Shown piece after piece: positions 10,822-22,572 of a stretch of DNA of 64,000 bases. The stretch is taken from NCBI GenBank assembly GCA_016647705.1, contig CM028335.1:10120905-10184904 (forward strand), in the 5' to 3' direction. The position numbers were made by a program, and so were the translations under genes. The DNA comes from Eucommia ulmoides. Lineage: Eukaryota; Streptophyta; Magnoliopsida; Garryales; Eucommiaceae. A model generated the notes under the pieces. It did not search any database. It was not told the DNA's origin and worked only from the letters and a program-made list of their open reading frames with translations. Position 1 is the stretch's first letter; each line of letters opens with the position of its first letter.

Positions 10822-11472
10822 GGGCCAGTTTGGTAACCATTTCCATCCCATTCCATTCCCAGATTTTTGGGAATTCTGTTTGGGAATAGCGTTTGGTAAT
10901 TTTTGATTCCGTTTCTATTTCATTCCCATTTGAGAATTGTGCCCACTTTTTTTTTAAGAAATAAGAAACAAAAAAAAATTGTTTTTCATTATTCCCATTC
11001 CATTCCCAAAACCCATGGTCACTATTCACCTACCGTCCGCCGCCGCCGCCAGTCATCTCCGGCGACCGTCGCCGGTCACCATCCGGCCGGAAATTTTCAG
11101 GCCACTTCCGGCAGGCGACGGCGCCATTGTCTTCCGGCCGGCGTCGCCGGCGGGGGGCACCGCCGTCTCCGACGCCGGAGAACTGTCGGCGGCCGTTGCC
11201 GGAGCGCCGGCCGGGCGTCGCCGGAGCTCCGCCGGCCGGCCGGCAACGGCGCCACCGCCGTCAGGCCAAAACAGAAAAGAAAAAAAAAAAAAAAAGATTT
11301 TAGGATAAAATCGTTACTAAACACAATTCCCTTCCCAAAACAAAAAAAAAAAATATCGTTACCAAACGCGATTCTACTCCCAAAAAGAAAACAAAATTCT
11401 CATCCCATCCCATCCCATCCCATTTCCATCCCACTGCTAGAATGGAAACAGAAACGGTTACCAAACGCCACC
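10822..11472. mobile_element. PIF/Harbinger (Tourist-like) MITE with GC-rich core
   Basis: The element starts GGGCCAGTTTGGTAACC and ends GGTTACCAAACGCCACC, giving imperfect terminal inverted repeats of about 25 bp. It is flanked by the 3 bp duplication TTA (10819-10821, 11473-11475), the PIF/Harbinger signature. The 651 bp body has CATTCCCATTCC-type repeats near both ends and a strongly GC-rich core at 11030-11270 with many CCGGCG units. Long ORFs across the core on both strands are by-products of GC content. No transposase is present. Confidence 0.82.
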
Positions 11473-11704
11473 TTAATTACCATGGTAATGGAGTGAAATT
11501 AATATTAGTAATTTTATATGTGATGACAAAAAGAATTAGATATAATATTAGAATGATATTCTCATTCCAATGTTTGGTTAGTGTTAAAAATAAATTAAAA
11601 ATAGGATGCATATATATAATAAAGTCTTCACTTAAAAAATATACAATTTTTTTTTTTAATTTGAGAATATTCGAACACAAAATAAACGAAGTTCCAAACA
11701 AGTG

Positions 11705-11758
<54 letters not shown>

Positions 11759-11774
11759 AGGTGCCTGACATGGA

Positions 11775-12540
11775 GTGGGGGTGTTGTTTTCGGTGGGAGA
11801 TGGAGGTGGTGGTGTTGACGGGTGAGAGAGAGATTCTTTCTGGAGAAAATGGTGTAGGGAGAAATAAGAAGGGGAAGAGAAGTGTAAAAAATAAGAATAA
11901 AAATTAAGAAATATATGTATTAGAAATTCAAAGAATAAAATGGTAATTGAATAAAAATTTTAAAGGATAAAATTGTAATTTAATTAAATGTCATTCTCAT
12001 TCTAATGTTTTGTTAATGTTTGGTCGTGTCTTTTAGCCGATGAAAGAATAAAACCTAATACCTTATAATTAGAATTAACTAATACAAAATTTATCTTAGA
12101 ATTAATTAATCTCATATTTTGTGGAATTAGAAAAGATTTACTAATGAAAATGCAATTTGATCTCATATATTAAACATATGAATGGAATGGTCATTTTCAT
12201 GACTATTCCAATCCTTTGTCGAATCTACGTACCTACATGCGGTTAGGATTTGGTTGTTCGGGTCATAATTTGTCTCCTCTACTTTTGACAATTAATCCAA
12301 ATTAGTTGTGACTTGTAACACACTCAAAAGCAGCCTCATGCAAATAGTTTTCACCAACGTTATTTTTTTTGACAAAACAGACATATTTTATGTGCAACAC
12401 ATTTTGACTGGTGATGCCCAAGCTCGTGTTTTGACAAGAAAGAAATATTCAAGGATATGTTAAAATCTTTGACTATGTTGCGCTTCTGCATGCACCATTA
12501 ACATGTTCCATGCCCAAGAAATTCATGTAGGGGCCACCTT
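11775..12540. repeat. Diverged duplicated segment, copy B (uninterrupted)
   Basis: This is the counterpart of copy A at 60-2975, without the solo LTR. It is preceded by (TA)n(GA)n at 11706-11752. No ORF or RNA gene was recognised. Confidence 0.8.
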
Positions 12541-12602
12541 TGGTTGATTTTTCTTCTTCTCTGTTTTCCAAGACTATTAATAAAAATAATTTTTATCCAA
12601 AA

Positions 12603-12820
12603 AGTGTTAGTCCGATTGGTAATAAGAGGTGGCATTTTTCTTGTCTATTAGAATTCAATTCTCTTGAAAAACATCTCAAGAATTAAATCTTGAATTTAAT
12701 TATAAATTCACCAGGTCGATATAAAAGAGTATGCTTTTAAGATCGCCTGATTAGTTGATTAGTCGAAATGCACATAAGTTGTCTGAAATATTTTACTATA
12801 AAACTAAAATATAAAAATAA
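12603..12820 (+). mobile_element. SINE, copy 1
   Basis: It begins AGTGTTAGTCCGATTGGTAA, a tRNA-like Pol III A-box region, and ends in an A/T-rich tail after TTTTACTATAAAACTAAAAT. It shares its full length (about 210 bp) with 50430-50658 and with the complement of 59447-59683. Shared internal words include GGTGGCATTT, AAGATCG near the 3' half, and TTAGTCGA. Confidence 0.7.
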
Positions 12821-12959
12821 AAATATTTTATCTCCCAAAAAGCACATATAAATGCGTGGTACTATGTTACCCTCGTACTGCCGATGACATAGTACACGTT
12901 TGTATTAGCGTTGCTCTTGTTTTAAAAAAATGTTATATTTTTGGGGAAAAAAAATTGTC

Positions 12960-13330
12960 AGGACTTTTTCATTTGGGTTATTTTTACTTTGTACCCTTAT
13001 AGTTAGAGAGAATTTCACTCTGTATCCTTATATTATTTTCATCATTACTTACGCTCCCTGTGTTTAAAACTCGAGTGTAACGGTTAAAAATTTAACGAAA
13101 CTGAGAGTATTTTTATCAATTCACTTAAAAAAATAAGAGTAATTTCACCATTTTAAGACTTAAGTGTAATAGTTAACAATTTAAGAGATTGAGGATATTT
13201 TCGTCATTTCATTTAAAAAAAAATAGAATAATTTTTTTTTGTCATTTTCACATAACTAATTTAATGGGATGTATTTATTTAAATAATGCATATATCGATT
13301 TAGCACACCATTTACCTCCAAAGTCCATTT
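12960..13330. other. Non-coding stretch with MULE-like end sequence
   Basis: TTGTACCCTTATAGTTAGAG and similar 'constant-value' motifs resemble the ends of the inverted-repeat elements at 4485 and 46030. No matching inverted end could be placed. No gene is seen. Confidence 0.4.
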
Positions 13331-13419
13331 TGTACGACTAAGTGCTACGCTAATAATTCAACATTTGGACCTTTAATTGTAATTAAAACGTCACCTAACT
13401 CCCTAGCCCATAAATGTCA

Positions 13420-14935
13420 CAACTTGATCTATGCAAGTTTCTATGTACATCAAATACTATTATTATCAAAAACTTAATTTTGTCTTTAGCATATTTGAAA
13501 ATTTATTTTTTTAAATTATTTATTACAAATTGTGTTTTCTCCTTAACTCTTTCGTCTCGTTTGAAAATGCTATTTTGAATAGCGTTGCCATTCATATTAC
13601 GTAAAAATACTATTTACAATAGTATTTTTATTAAAACAATATTTTTTTGTGAAACATGTAAAATAAAAATATTATATATATTTTCAAACATGTAAAGATA
13701 TTGTTTTGTCAAGCGTATAAAAAGACACATTGTAAAAAAAAAATTGAATGAAGTTTAAAACACACCCCCGCCCCCCCAAAAGTCCAACTTGATCTATGCA
13801 AGTTTCTATGTACATTAAACACTATTATTATCAAAAACTTAATTTTGTCTTTAGGATATTTGAATTTTTTTGCCCCCCAAAATGTCCAACTTGATCTATG
13901 CAAGTTTCTATGTACATTAAACACTATTATTATCAAAAACTTAATTTTGTCTTTAGGATATTTGAATTTTTTTTAAAAAAAAATAATTATTACTGTTGTT
14001 GGTGTCGAAAGTTAGATTGACCAACAATATGGTCTGGTCAGCTTCCTCGAGGAGAGTTGTTGGTGATCTGAAGATTATCTTTGCTAGAACTGGATCCTTT
14101 GAATTTTGTATGTCTTGACCCTGCGCTTGACCGAGTTGGGGTGACGTTGTTCTGCCTGACCTTCAGGTCGGTACCTGCACAAAGGACTTGCCGGAATTGA
14201 CCTGGTGTGTCCCCTCTGACGTAAGAATAAGAGCCTGGAGGGATGAATTTAAGGTCGCTTAGATAAATTAAAGTTGTTACCTCTCTTTGCAACCTCTTGA
14301 AAGGCTTGTCCACACCTTTATTTTATAGGTGAGAATGTAATTAGCATCCCGAAAATTAAGACCTTAAGCTCGGTTATCCGCCCTAATACGGTGGGTGGAA
14401 GGCGTGTGAGGGGATTAGAGTTATAGGTCTGGGCCTTTGATCGTTGATGGAGAAGCCCATGGGGCAATCTATTAAGATTAGTGGGCTGACCCGGGCACTG
14501 GAACGGACGCCGAGGTCGTCACACCGACCTAACTCTCGTTGGTAGTATCCGTTGTCAATGTTGGAGATTTCTGCTTGGGGGTCGTCCAAGTCCTTCAAGA
14601 TGATCGACCTGTTGAGACATCGGACTGACAAGCGACCGGGGTGATCAGGCCGTCTGATGATGTGTCTAACTTTTGTCTACGTGGCAGGCCTAGGTGGAGC
14701 CAAATGGAAGCCGGTTGAATTTCACCCACATCAATTACAAATAGTATTTTCTCCTTAAAAACGATATTCAGGATAGCTCTTCCGTGTCGTTTGAAAATGC
14801 TATTTTGAATATTACATATATTTTTCAAACTATTGTTTTTGTGAAGCATATAAAAGATACATATTGTAAAAAAAAAAAAAAAAAATTGATTGAAATTTGA
14901 AACCCGCCCCCCCCCCCCCCCAAAAAAAAAAGTCC
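13420..14935. repeat. Local tandem duplication split by a solo LTR
   Basis: A unit of about 85 bp beginning AACTTGATCTATGCAAGTTT occurs at about 13422, 13785 and 13887. The longer unit that follows it (landmarks CGTTTGAAAATGCTATTTTGAA, TTGTGAAACATGTAAA, AAAGACACATTGTAAAAA, a C-run, then AAAAGTCCAACTT) occurs first at 13420-13784. It occurs again at 13887-14935, where the 740 bp solo LTR interrupts it. Only the second copy carries the LTR, so the duplication preceded the insertion. Confidence 0.8.
13994..14733 (-). mobile_element. Solo LTR, probably Ty3-type
   Basis: On minus the 740 bp block begins TGATGTGGGTGAAATTC and ends CGACACCAACAACA, with TG..CA termini. A perfect 5 bp duplication ATTAC lies at 13989-13993 and 14734-14738. 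It is notably GC-richer than its surroundings. No internal domain adjoins it. Assignment to a Ty3 lineage is a guess from its general style; no second copy occurs in the window. Confidence 0.85.
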
Positions 14936-15089
14936 AACTTATTTATTTAGTAATTAAATCGATATCTTTGCAAAATAATAGTTTCCTTAATATTTATTTT
15001 GACAGGTTAAGTTTAAAAATAAAGAAAGATTGCCATTAATTGTGACTAAATTTAAGATTACAAAGGATGACGATGACAATATTTCAATC

Positions 15090-15413
15090 TAGAATCCAAA
15101 TTCTGAATAACAGATTACTTTCTTTTTACTAGCTGTTATCATCTCGAGCACTTTCTGTTCAAAATTGTTGTTATTATCGCTATAGTCCAAAAGATCTAAT
15201 TCAATTAGTTTGGGTCGTGGGAGTTGAAGAAAATCTCTTCGATTAATGCATTTGGATTGCACCCGTCTTTATTTGCCAGCTTAAGAGCATGAAATTGCTC
15301 TAAACGTGTTTCCATTTAGTCAAATTCACATTGAAGTTTTTAATGACTGCTGGATCGTCATGTGTTAGATCTTACTAATCATGTTTTAGACACAAGTATC
15401 CCATGAAAGTGTC
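15090..15413 (-). pseudogene. Unrecognised coding-like remnant, 3' part
   Basis: On minus, three overlapping frames give coding-like stretches: NFNVNLTKWKHV (about 15330-15295), LEQFHALKLANKDGCNPNAL then IEEIFFNSHDP (about 15315-15210), and FLQLPRPKLIELDLLDY followed by FEQKVLEMITASKK (about 15230-15120). Together they look like one protein broken by frameshifts. I do not recognise the family. The stretch abuts the Copia insertion at 15414 and appears to continue on the other side (26000-26300). Confidence 0.35.
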
Positions 15414-17516
15414 TATTGATCCTAAGATTTTGATGAATAATTAAGTATTGATATTTTAGTAGAATTAATGTTTAATTGAGTGTTTCAGAGATTTAAAGTT
15501 CCAGTGATGAAGAAGTCAAATTGAATAGATGCTAAATGAAGATATCAAGATGATAAAGAGGAATTAAGAGTTTGAAGAAATTAGGAAAAATAACTCAGGT
15601 AAATCTTAACTCTTAATATCTTATTTAGGAACACACACATGACACAAAATGAATTTTATCTTTTAAGTGTGTTTTGATTAAGTGAAATTATTTGCTCCTA
15701 TGTGAATTGAAAAGAAATAATCTTGAATGACTAAATTGAAATATAAGAATATTAGTAGAACTAATTGAAGAGAGAAAATGGATAAAGGGGCGAAATCGTA
15801 AAAGAAAGTGAGTGAAAAATGAGATAAGAGAAAAGATCCAGAAGGGAGCAGTCGACTGAGGAGTCGACCGGCCAATGGTGGCTGAACTTTCTAAATCGAA
15901 GAGTCAACCGGTGAAAATAACTTAACTCTTTGAATCGAAAGGTCAACCGATAGGTCGACCGGTGAAAACAAGTGAACTCTCTGAATCGAAGAGTCGACCG
16001 ATGTACTGCAATGGCTACTCCCTGATTTGTCCAGTCGACTGGGCAGTTGACTGAATACACCATTTCAGGATATTATTTGATCCGATTTTAAATCCAAAAG
16101 TAGTCGTTTTTTGTTAGGATTTGAGAGTGATTTTGGGGATATTCTTTATATTTGAGATATGGTTCATATATTAATTAAATTCTTTCAAAATGATTCATTA
16201 AATATTAATGTTTCTCAATTTGATAATTAAAATAGATTCTATACTTATTTATTTTAATTGAGAAATACTTTAAGGGTTTAACTGAGAGATTCAAAAGATG
16301 TTTTTAAGTAGAATTGAACCTAAATGAAATTCTTATGTTATAAGGGGCCTATAAGAGCTTTTTATTATCATGACACTTGTAAACTAGCCGTTAGAAGGCT
16401 GATTACAAGTTCCTTTAAATAGACCTGCGAATTTTATTAGAGAAGTTAATCATTCTAAGAGAGTTAATCATTCTATATCATTTTGAGAGAGATTTTATAA
16501 GAGTTATCATTCTACAATATTGTGAGTTATTCTAAGAGTGATTCTGAGAATCAATTACGATCAATTTTTGCTGATATCGAATTTGAAGCTACATTATTCT
16601 AATCATTGTTTCTGTGGATTCCGGGTAAGATCTTTCCATATTGCTTATTGCTTATTGCTTGTTTATTATTTTATATTTGAAAATTAATCTTAGAAATTGT
16701 TTCTAATTTTTGAAGAAAATATTTTTACAAACAATTTCTTAAATTTGATTACGTGCTCCAATTTGCCACCCATATTCTTGTTAAAATTAAATTTTTGTAT
16801 CTCACATATTTCTATCACTAGTTGAGAAATTAATCGAGTTATTGTTTATTTGAGGTGGTAGAAGCTCCGAGTGAGATTTACTTCTTATCAATTTTTATAT
16901 TGGTGAGTTGTGACGGGTTAAATATTATTGGGGATATTTAATCAAGGGTACCTGGGTTTCAGTCTCTTCTTGTAAAGAGATTGAGGTAGTGATTCTTCTT
17001 GGATAAGAATTACGTTTTGAGTATTTTGTAAAGGCTTTATCCTTACCTGTGAAAATGATAGTTGGAGTGTTTTTTTGAGATTTTGATTCTTAAGCCTTAG
17101 GAATAAAAAGAATTAGGTTAATCTTTATCTTGTAAAAAATAGAGGTTATTCCTGAGCCTTGGAAAATAAAATTATAAAGGTTGATTCTGAGTTTAAAAGA
17201 ATCGGTGTGTGAGTTTGGTTCCTACCTTTAAATAGATCTTGAAAGTTAGTGGGTGCGAATCTCCGTAGGGCTTAGAGGACTGGACTAGCCAAGAGTAGCT
17301 TGGTGAACCAGGATATATTTTTGTGTGTTGCAATATTTACTTTGATATTTTTGTTGTTTGGGTGTGCACTTAGATTGATATTATAATTTTGCTGTGGTAT
17401 AAAGATAATAATTAATTTAGGCATAAAATTAATTATTTGATTTATTCAAGTTTTATTCTGATATATTTTTAATTACCCAATTCACCCCCCCTCTTGGGTA
17501 TTCTATTGGGCCAACA
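15414..17516 (+). repeat. 5' LTR of the pol-less Copia element
   Basis: 2103 bp, beginning TATTGATCCTAAGATTTTGA (first G of TG mutated to A) and ending GGGCCAACA. A cluster of GTCGAC palindromes sits at about 15850-16050 in the U3 part. A TATA-like TTTAAATAG lies at 16414-16422. The T-rich 3' part ends in the CACCCCCCCTCTTGGG-like block common before plant Copia primer sites. Confidence 0.88.
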
Positions 17517-17518
17517 AT

Positions 17519-17530
17519 TGGTATCAGAGC
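17519..17530 (+). promoter_or_regulatory. Primer-binding site (initiator Met tRNA type)
   Basis: TGGTATCAGAGC two bases after the 5' LTR end, complementary to the 3' end of plant initiator methionine tRNA; it would prime minus-strand DNA synthesis. The same site follows the LTR at 26767. Confidence 0.9.
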
Positions 17531-17566
17531 TGATTTAACTCGAATTTATTAGCTAACAAAGATCAT

Positions 17567-18982
17567 ATGGATTGTCCTAATTATGATATTATGTGTGTTA
17601 CTGTTAACTCTGCCTCTCCTAATAGTCATTGTTCTGATCATGAATCTGATATTATTTGCAATGATGAGCATGCAGATAAAACTATTGAGACACTTATTAC
17701 TCTTACTTATATTTTTGGAAAAGAGAATTTCAAATTAGAGCAAAAGATTGCAACTCTTGAAAATAAGAAGTTTAGTACTATCAAATCTCTCAAGAAAAAG
17801 AATTTGGACAAATATTTTGAAACTATTGAATTTAAAAATGCTTTATCAGAAATTAGTAAGTTGTATGATAAAGTTGAGTCTCTTGAGGATGAAACTGAGG
17901 TTTTGAAAAACGATTTTTATGATCTTCAACAGAATGAATTTAAAAGGAAAAATCTTGAAACCTTGAATGAGGCATTGAGTATTGAATTGGACAATACAAG
18001 GTGTGAGCTTGATGGAGCTCATTTAAAAATCAATTCTGTTGAAAATGAGTGCTAAATTCTTAAGAATAATCTTGAATTTATGCATAAAAAGAATTTTGAT
18101 CTACAGGCAAACGTTAGCACCGATGAACGATTACTTGAGAAGACTCAAAAGAAGCTTAGGGAAGTAATGGATAAATTCAAGGATGTTGAGAGTACTAAAT
18201 GTTTTGAAAAACCAATAGTTACTAAAACTGCTTCTCAAAATCGCAGAAAATCTTATGCTTCGGTAAGAAACACTGGCTATTTGCAAAGGCGTACTAATAG
18301 TATTAAGTGTTTCTATTGTGGTAAATTTGGTCATTATGAAAACTCTTGTTATTTATTACATAGTTACCCTGTTGGATCCAAAAAAAACTGGATACCAAAA
18401 ACAGAAAATTTTGGTACAGGTACATATCAGAAATTTAGACAAAAATACAATGAATATCATGTACTAACAAGGGGATTTGAACAGACAAGAAAGTACAATG
18501 AATACCACATACCGATAAATAGATATAAACAGACAAGAAGGTACAATGAATATGTTATTCCAAAGAGGGAACCGAGGTTCAATGTATCTATTAAAAAGAA
18601 TCTACACGTGCCAAATACAAGAGTACAACAGCAACAAGCTCAATATGTGAGAGCTGACAAAACTTATCCACAATAAACGGGAAAAAACCAGCACAAGAAA
18701 ATATTTATTTACAAAGTTGTGTCAAAGCAGCATGAAGCAACAAACAAAGGTAAAAGGGTTCTTACCGAATCAGCTCAAAGAATTGTTGTTTCTAAGAAGG
18801 AGGAAATCAAGGTGAAAAATCAAGTATTGGTGGAGACAAAGAATGTAAAATCAAAGACCAGTAATCCATCTAAGGTACACACACCACTTGCTCCCAAAAA
18901 TGATCCAGGTATGTCAAATTTTTTAAAGTTTAAGTTTATTAATTTTATTAGGGAGACTGAACCTGTTCATTTTGAAATTTAG
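17567..18982 (+). pseudogene. Gag-like ORF with zinc knuckle, two in-frame stops
   Basis: One reading frame runs from 17567 to 18982 with stops at 18053-18055 and 18674-18676. The first ~200 residues are acidic/Lys-rich and coiled-coil-like (for example LEDETEVLKNDFYDLQQ). A CCHC knuckle, CFYCGKFGHYENSC, lies near residue 245-258, followed by NWIPK, as in Gag C-terminal parts of plant Copia elements. A Tyr/Arg-rich section with a repeated YNEYH motif (18448-18555) comes next. A basic tail, SKQHEATNKGKR, follows the second stop. The N-terminal Gag domain usual for autonomous Copia elements is not evident. It would package element RNA if intact; the stops make this copy a pseudogene. Confidence 0.75.
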
Positions 18983-19127
18983 ACGTTTGCAATATGTGTG
19001 TGTGTGTGTGTTTAAGTGTGTGAGTAAATATTTTTTAAATATATGTGGATCAAAATAAGAGGTAAAAATTGAGCTAAGAGGATCAAATTAGGTTTAAATG
19101 CACAAAATCAAGCAAAACAGAAAAGAA

Positions 19128-19232
19128 CAGTCGACTTATCAGTCGACCGAAGGTTTCAGGTTGGAATCCCAAGAGTCAGTGTGACTCCATTAGTTGACTG
19201 GACGGTCGACCGATTGTGTCGGGATATAAATA
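19128..19232 (+). promoter_or_regulatory. Internal GTCGAC cluster with TATA-like box (candidate promoter)
   Basis: Between the two ORFs, three intact GTCGAC palindromes and one GTTGAC occur in 19129-19211, the only such cluster outside the LTRs in this element. They are followed by TATAAATA at 19225-19232, about 330 bases before the second ORF's ATG. The arrangement suggests an internal promoter or copied LTR control block for the second ORF. This is inference only. Confidence 0.4.
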
Positions 19233-19563
19233 CTCAGAATTTTCTTTTCATTTCATCCGAACCTTAAAACCTTTATTCTCTCAAAACCCTTTCTTTCCCA
19301 AGTTTGCCCAAGCCTAAATCTCACAAAATTAGTCCATTTCGACTCAGATCTGAAGATTTATTGGTTGAATCAACAAGACTAAGGCTTGAATTTGTGTGGT
19401 GAAGGTTGTTCTCTCACGAAAACAGGTTGGTCTTCTCTCATTCTAGGGTTTCGGTTGTTCTTATGGATTGACCTTAGTTTGTTTGATTATTTTCAGATTA
19501 ATTGGTTGTTTGGCTTTGGTTCATTGATATATTTTAGATTGGTTGCTTTAGATTGTGTAAAAA

Positions 19564-20859
19564 ATGCCTAGAATCAAGAATTGTGCATATAGGGCTAAGT
19601 TTGACACTGTTTTCTTTCGAAGTGAAGAGGCTGAGAGAAAATGAAATGATGAATTTGTCAATCTTAGGGTGTTAGCTGCAAACCCACTGATTTTGTTGAG
19701 TTAAAAGAGAAAAACATTGATACTGAAGCGTATTTTAGAAATTTGGGATGGATTGAGTTTGTCAATCAAAAAGAAAAGTGGATGTCAGTATGGGTATAGA
19801 TATTTTACAGTAATATGACCTTCAATGATCTTGAGATTAAATCTTTTATTAAAGGAACAATAATTCATTTTGATGCGGTATTGTTAAGCCACATTTTGGG
19901 AATACCTAGAGGAGATGTATTTCTATATAATACCCCTCATTGGCTTTCAATAAATTTTAATAGAAGGGCAATTGCAAAAAAAAAATGATTTAGAGGAAGA
20001 CAAAGCAGGTTTGTTATCCATTGAGCATAGATTTTTTCACTTAGTGCTAACCTATTCGGTTGTGCCTAGAGGAGGAAGTCATGCTAATGTGAATGACTTT
20101 GATTTGTACTTGATGAATGAAATTGTTGAAGGAAAAAAGTTAGACTTAGCCCATATCATGATGGAGCATATGAGACATCATGCTAACAAACCCTTAGGAA
20201 TACTACCTTATGCGGATGCACTCTAGAAGATATTTGATAACTTTGGAATAATAGTTGATCCTGATGAGCAGAGGTTTTTGACAACCACACCTAGATGGAT
20301 CAACGTTCAAAATGCTTTGTTGATGGGGTATGAGTTCAGAAGAAATAGATGGGGGAAGAAGAGGACTCAGAGAAGGCATGCTGCAAACAAGGAAGAAGAA
20401 AATGAAGGAGAGATAAGCATGGATCAAAAGATGGACTTTCTTCATGATCAGATTGATGATTTGAGAATTCATGTGGATTTGATGGATGAGAGGATGATTG
20501 GGTTAGAAAATAAAATGATCCAGATGAATACAAACATTGAAGCTGGATTTGGAAAAATCATGGGAAATCTGGAACAGATGTTTCAGTATATGCAGTTTTC
20601 TCATCATACCTACCAGCAGTAGTATAGTGCTCAACCACACTTTGCAGGACATCCTATGTATGGGGCACAACAGTCATTTGGAGGACCTACTGCAGCAGGA
20701 ACATCAGGCGCTGGACCATCTGGAACAGTTCCTTCAACGCCATTTCATCAGCAGATGACTCTTGGACCAATGATTCAACCAGGTGTTCTATATCCGCAGC
20801 AGCCAGCCACTAGTCCGATGAGACTTTACTACCATTACTCTGGACGGAGCCCTCATTAG
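19564..20859 (+). pseudogene. Second Copia ORF, plant-transposon-protein type, decayed
   Basis: The frame starts MPRIKNCAYRAKFDTVFF at 19564 and is broken by an early stop and a frameshift before 19720. It then reads IHFDAVLLSHILGIPRGDVF, FFHLVLTYSVVPRGG, LYLMNEIVEGKKLDLAHIMM and RRNRWGKK. This pattern of 'HFD..LGRILGIP', 'hRll...llPR.G' and 'iLpYg' is that of the domain annotated in databases as putative plant transposon protein. A coiled-coil segment (DQIDDLRIHVDLMDERMIGL) and a Gln/Pro/Gly-rich tail follow; the stop at 20620-20622 is in frame with the tail, which ends at 20859. Its function is unknown; in this element it takes the place normally filled by pol. Confidence 0.7.
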
Positions 20860-22420
20860 ATTTTATTGATGGCTTCTTTTTTCAGACAAGATCCACAGCT
20901 AAATATTTTGTCTGTAATAGTTAATCTAGGTTACTTGGATTTTCTTGACTGCCAGTATTTAGATTTTGATAAATTACCTAGATTTGATCTAATTGGTTAG
21001 ATTTTTATCTCTAGTGATGATCCACATCGTATTTGTTGAAAATGGTTTTGATATGCTAAATGAATTTCAATTTCTTTCAAAAATTGAGTTGATGTGATAT
21101 TTATCTATAAAGAAAATGTTTTATGCTTAAAAAGAGATTAAATAAGTTTTAATTTTTAAAAGTTGATTCAATGAGTTTATTATTATGTTTGCCTAGACTA
21201 AGTTACATGTGTTCCCCCCTCCTTACATTTGTTTTTGAAGATGATAAAGGGGGAGAAATTAGTGATATTTTATTAAAGGGGAATAATGTTTTATTAAGGG
21301 GGAGTATTCTAAAACTGTGTTTTAATCAAAATGGAGAAATTTAAAAAAATTGTGCTTTATTGAGTTTTTATTATTATTGAAATCTTCATTATGATGCTTT
21401 AACGAGTTAAAGGACCCATTCTCGGATTCAGAGAGAGTGTGGTTATATTTTATTTTGAAGAAAATATCAAAGTTAATTGTCATCATCAAAAAGGGGGAGA
21501 TTGTTGATCCTAAAATTTTGATGAACAATTAAGTATTGATGTATTAGTAGAACTAATGGTTAATTGAGTATTTTAGAGATTTAAAGTTCCAGTGATAAAG
21601 ACGTCAAATTAAATAGATGCTAAATGAAGATATCAAGATGATAAAGAGGAATTAAGAGTTTAAAGAAATTAGGAAAAACAACCCAAGTAAATCTTAACTC
21701 TTAATATCCCATTTAAGAACACACACATGACACAAAATGAAATTTACCTTTTATGTGTGTTTTAGTTAAGTGAAATTATTTGCTCTTATGTGAATTGAAA
21801 AGAAATAATCTTGAATGACTAAATTGAAATATAAGAATATTAGTGGAGCTTATTTAAGAGAGAAAATGGATAAAGGGAATGAGATCAGAGAAAAGATCTA
21901 GAAGGGAGCAGTCGACTGAGGATTCGATCGGCCAATGGTGGCTGAACTTTCTGAATCGAAGAGTCGACCGACAGGTCGACCGGTGAAAACAACTGAACTC
22001 TCTGAATCGAAAGGTCGATCGACAGGTCAACCGGTGAAAACAACTGAACTCTCTGAATCGAAGAGTCGACCGATGTACTGCGATGGCTACTCCCTGATTC
22101 ATCCAGTCGACTGGGCAGTCGACTGAATGCACCGTTTCAGGATATTGTTTGATTCGATTTTAAATCGAAAAGTAGCCATTTTTTGTTAGGATTTGAGAGT
22201 GATTTTGGGGATATTCTTTATATTTGAGATATGGTTCATATACTTTAAATTCTTTCAAAATGGTTAATTAAATATTAATGTTTCTCAATTTGGTAATTAA
22301 AATAGATTTCATACTTATTTATTTTAATTGAGAAATACCTTAGGGGTTTAATTGAGAGATTCAAAAGATGGTTTTAAGTAGAATTGAACCTAAATAAAGT
22401 TCTTATGTTATAAGGGGTTT

Positions 22421-22540
22421 TGTAAGACCCCGATTTCATGCTTGTGCGTCATTTAAGTGCATTTTAAAAAAAAATAAAAAAAATTAAAGAGACAAAGGTA
22501 AGAAAATTAGAAGTTTGGGAGGATTAAAGAGTATTTAAAC

Positions 22541-22572
<32 letters not shown>

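Noticed and set aside
10903-11496. 197-codon plus-strand ORF
   Set aside because: It starts and ends within a few bases of the Tourist-like MITE and its length comes from the stop-poor GC-rich core; the opposite strand is open as well.
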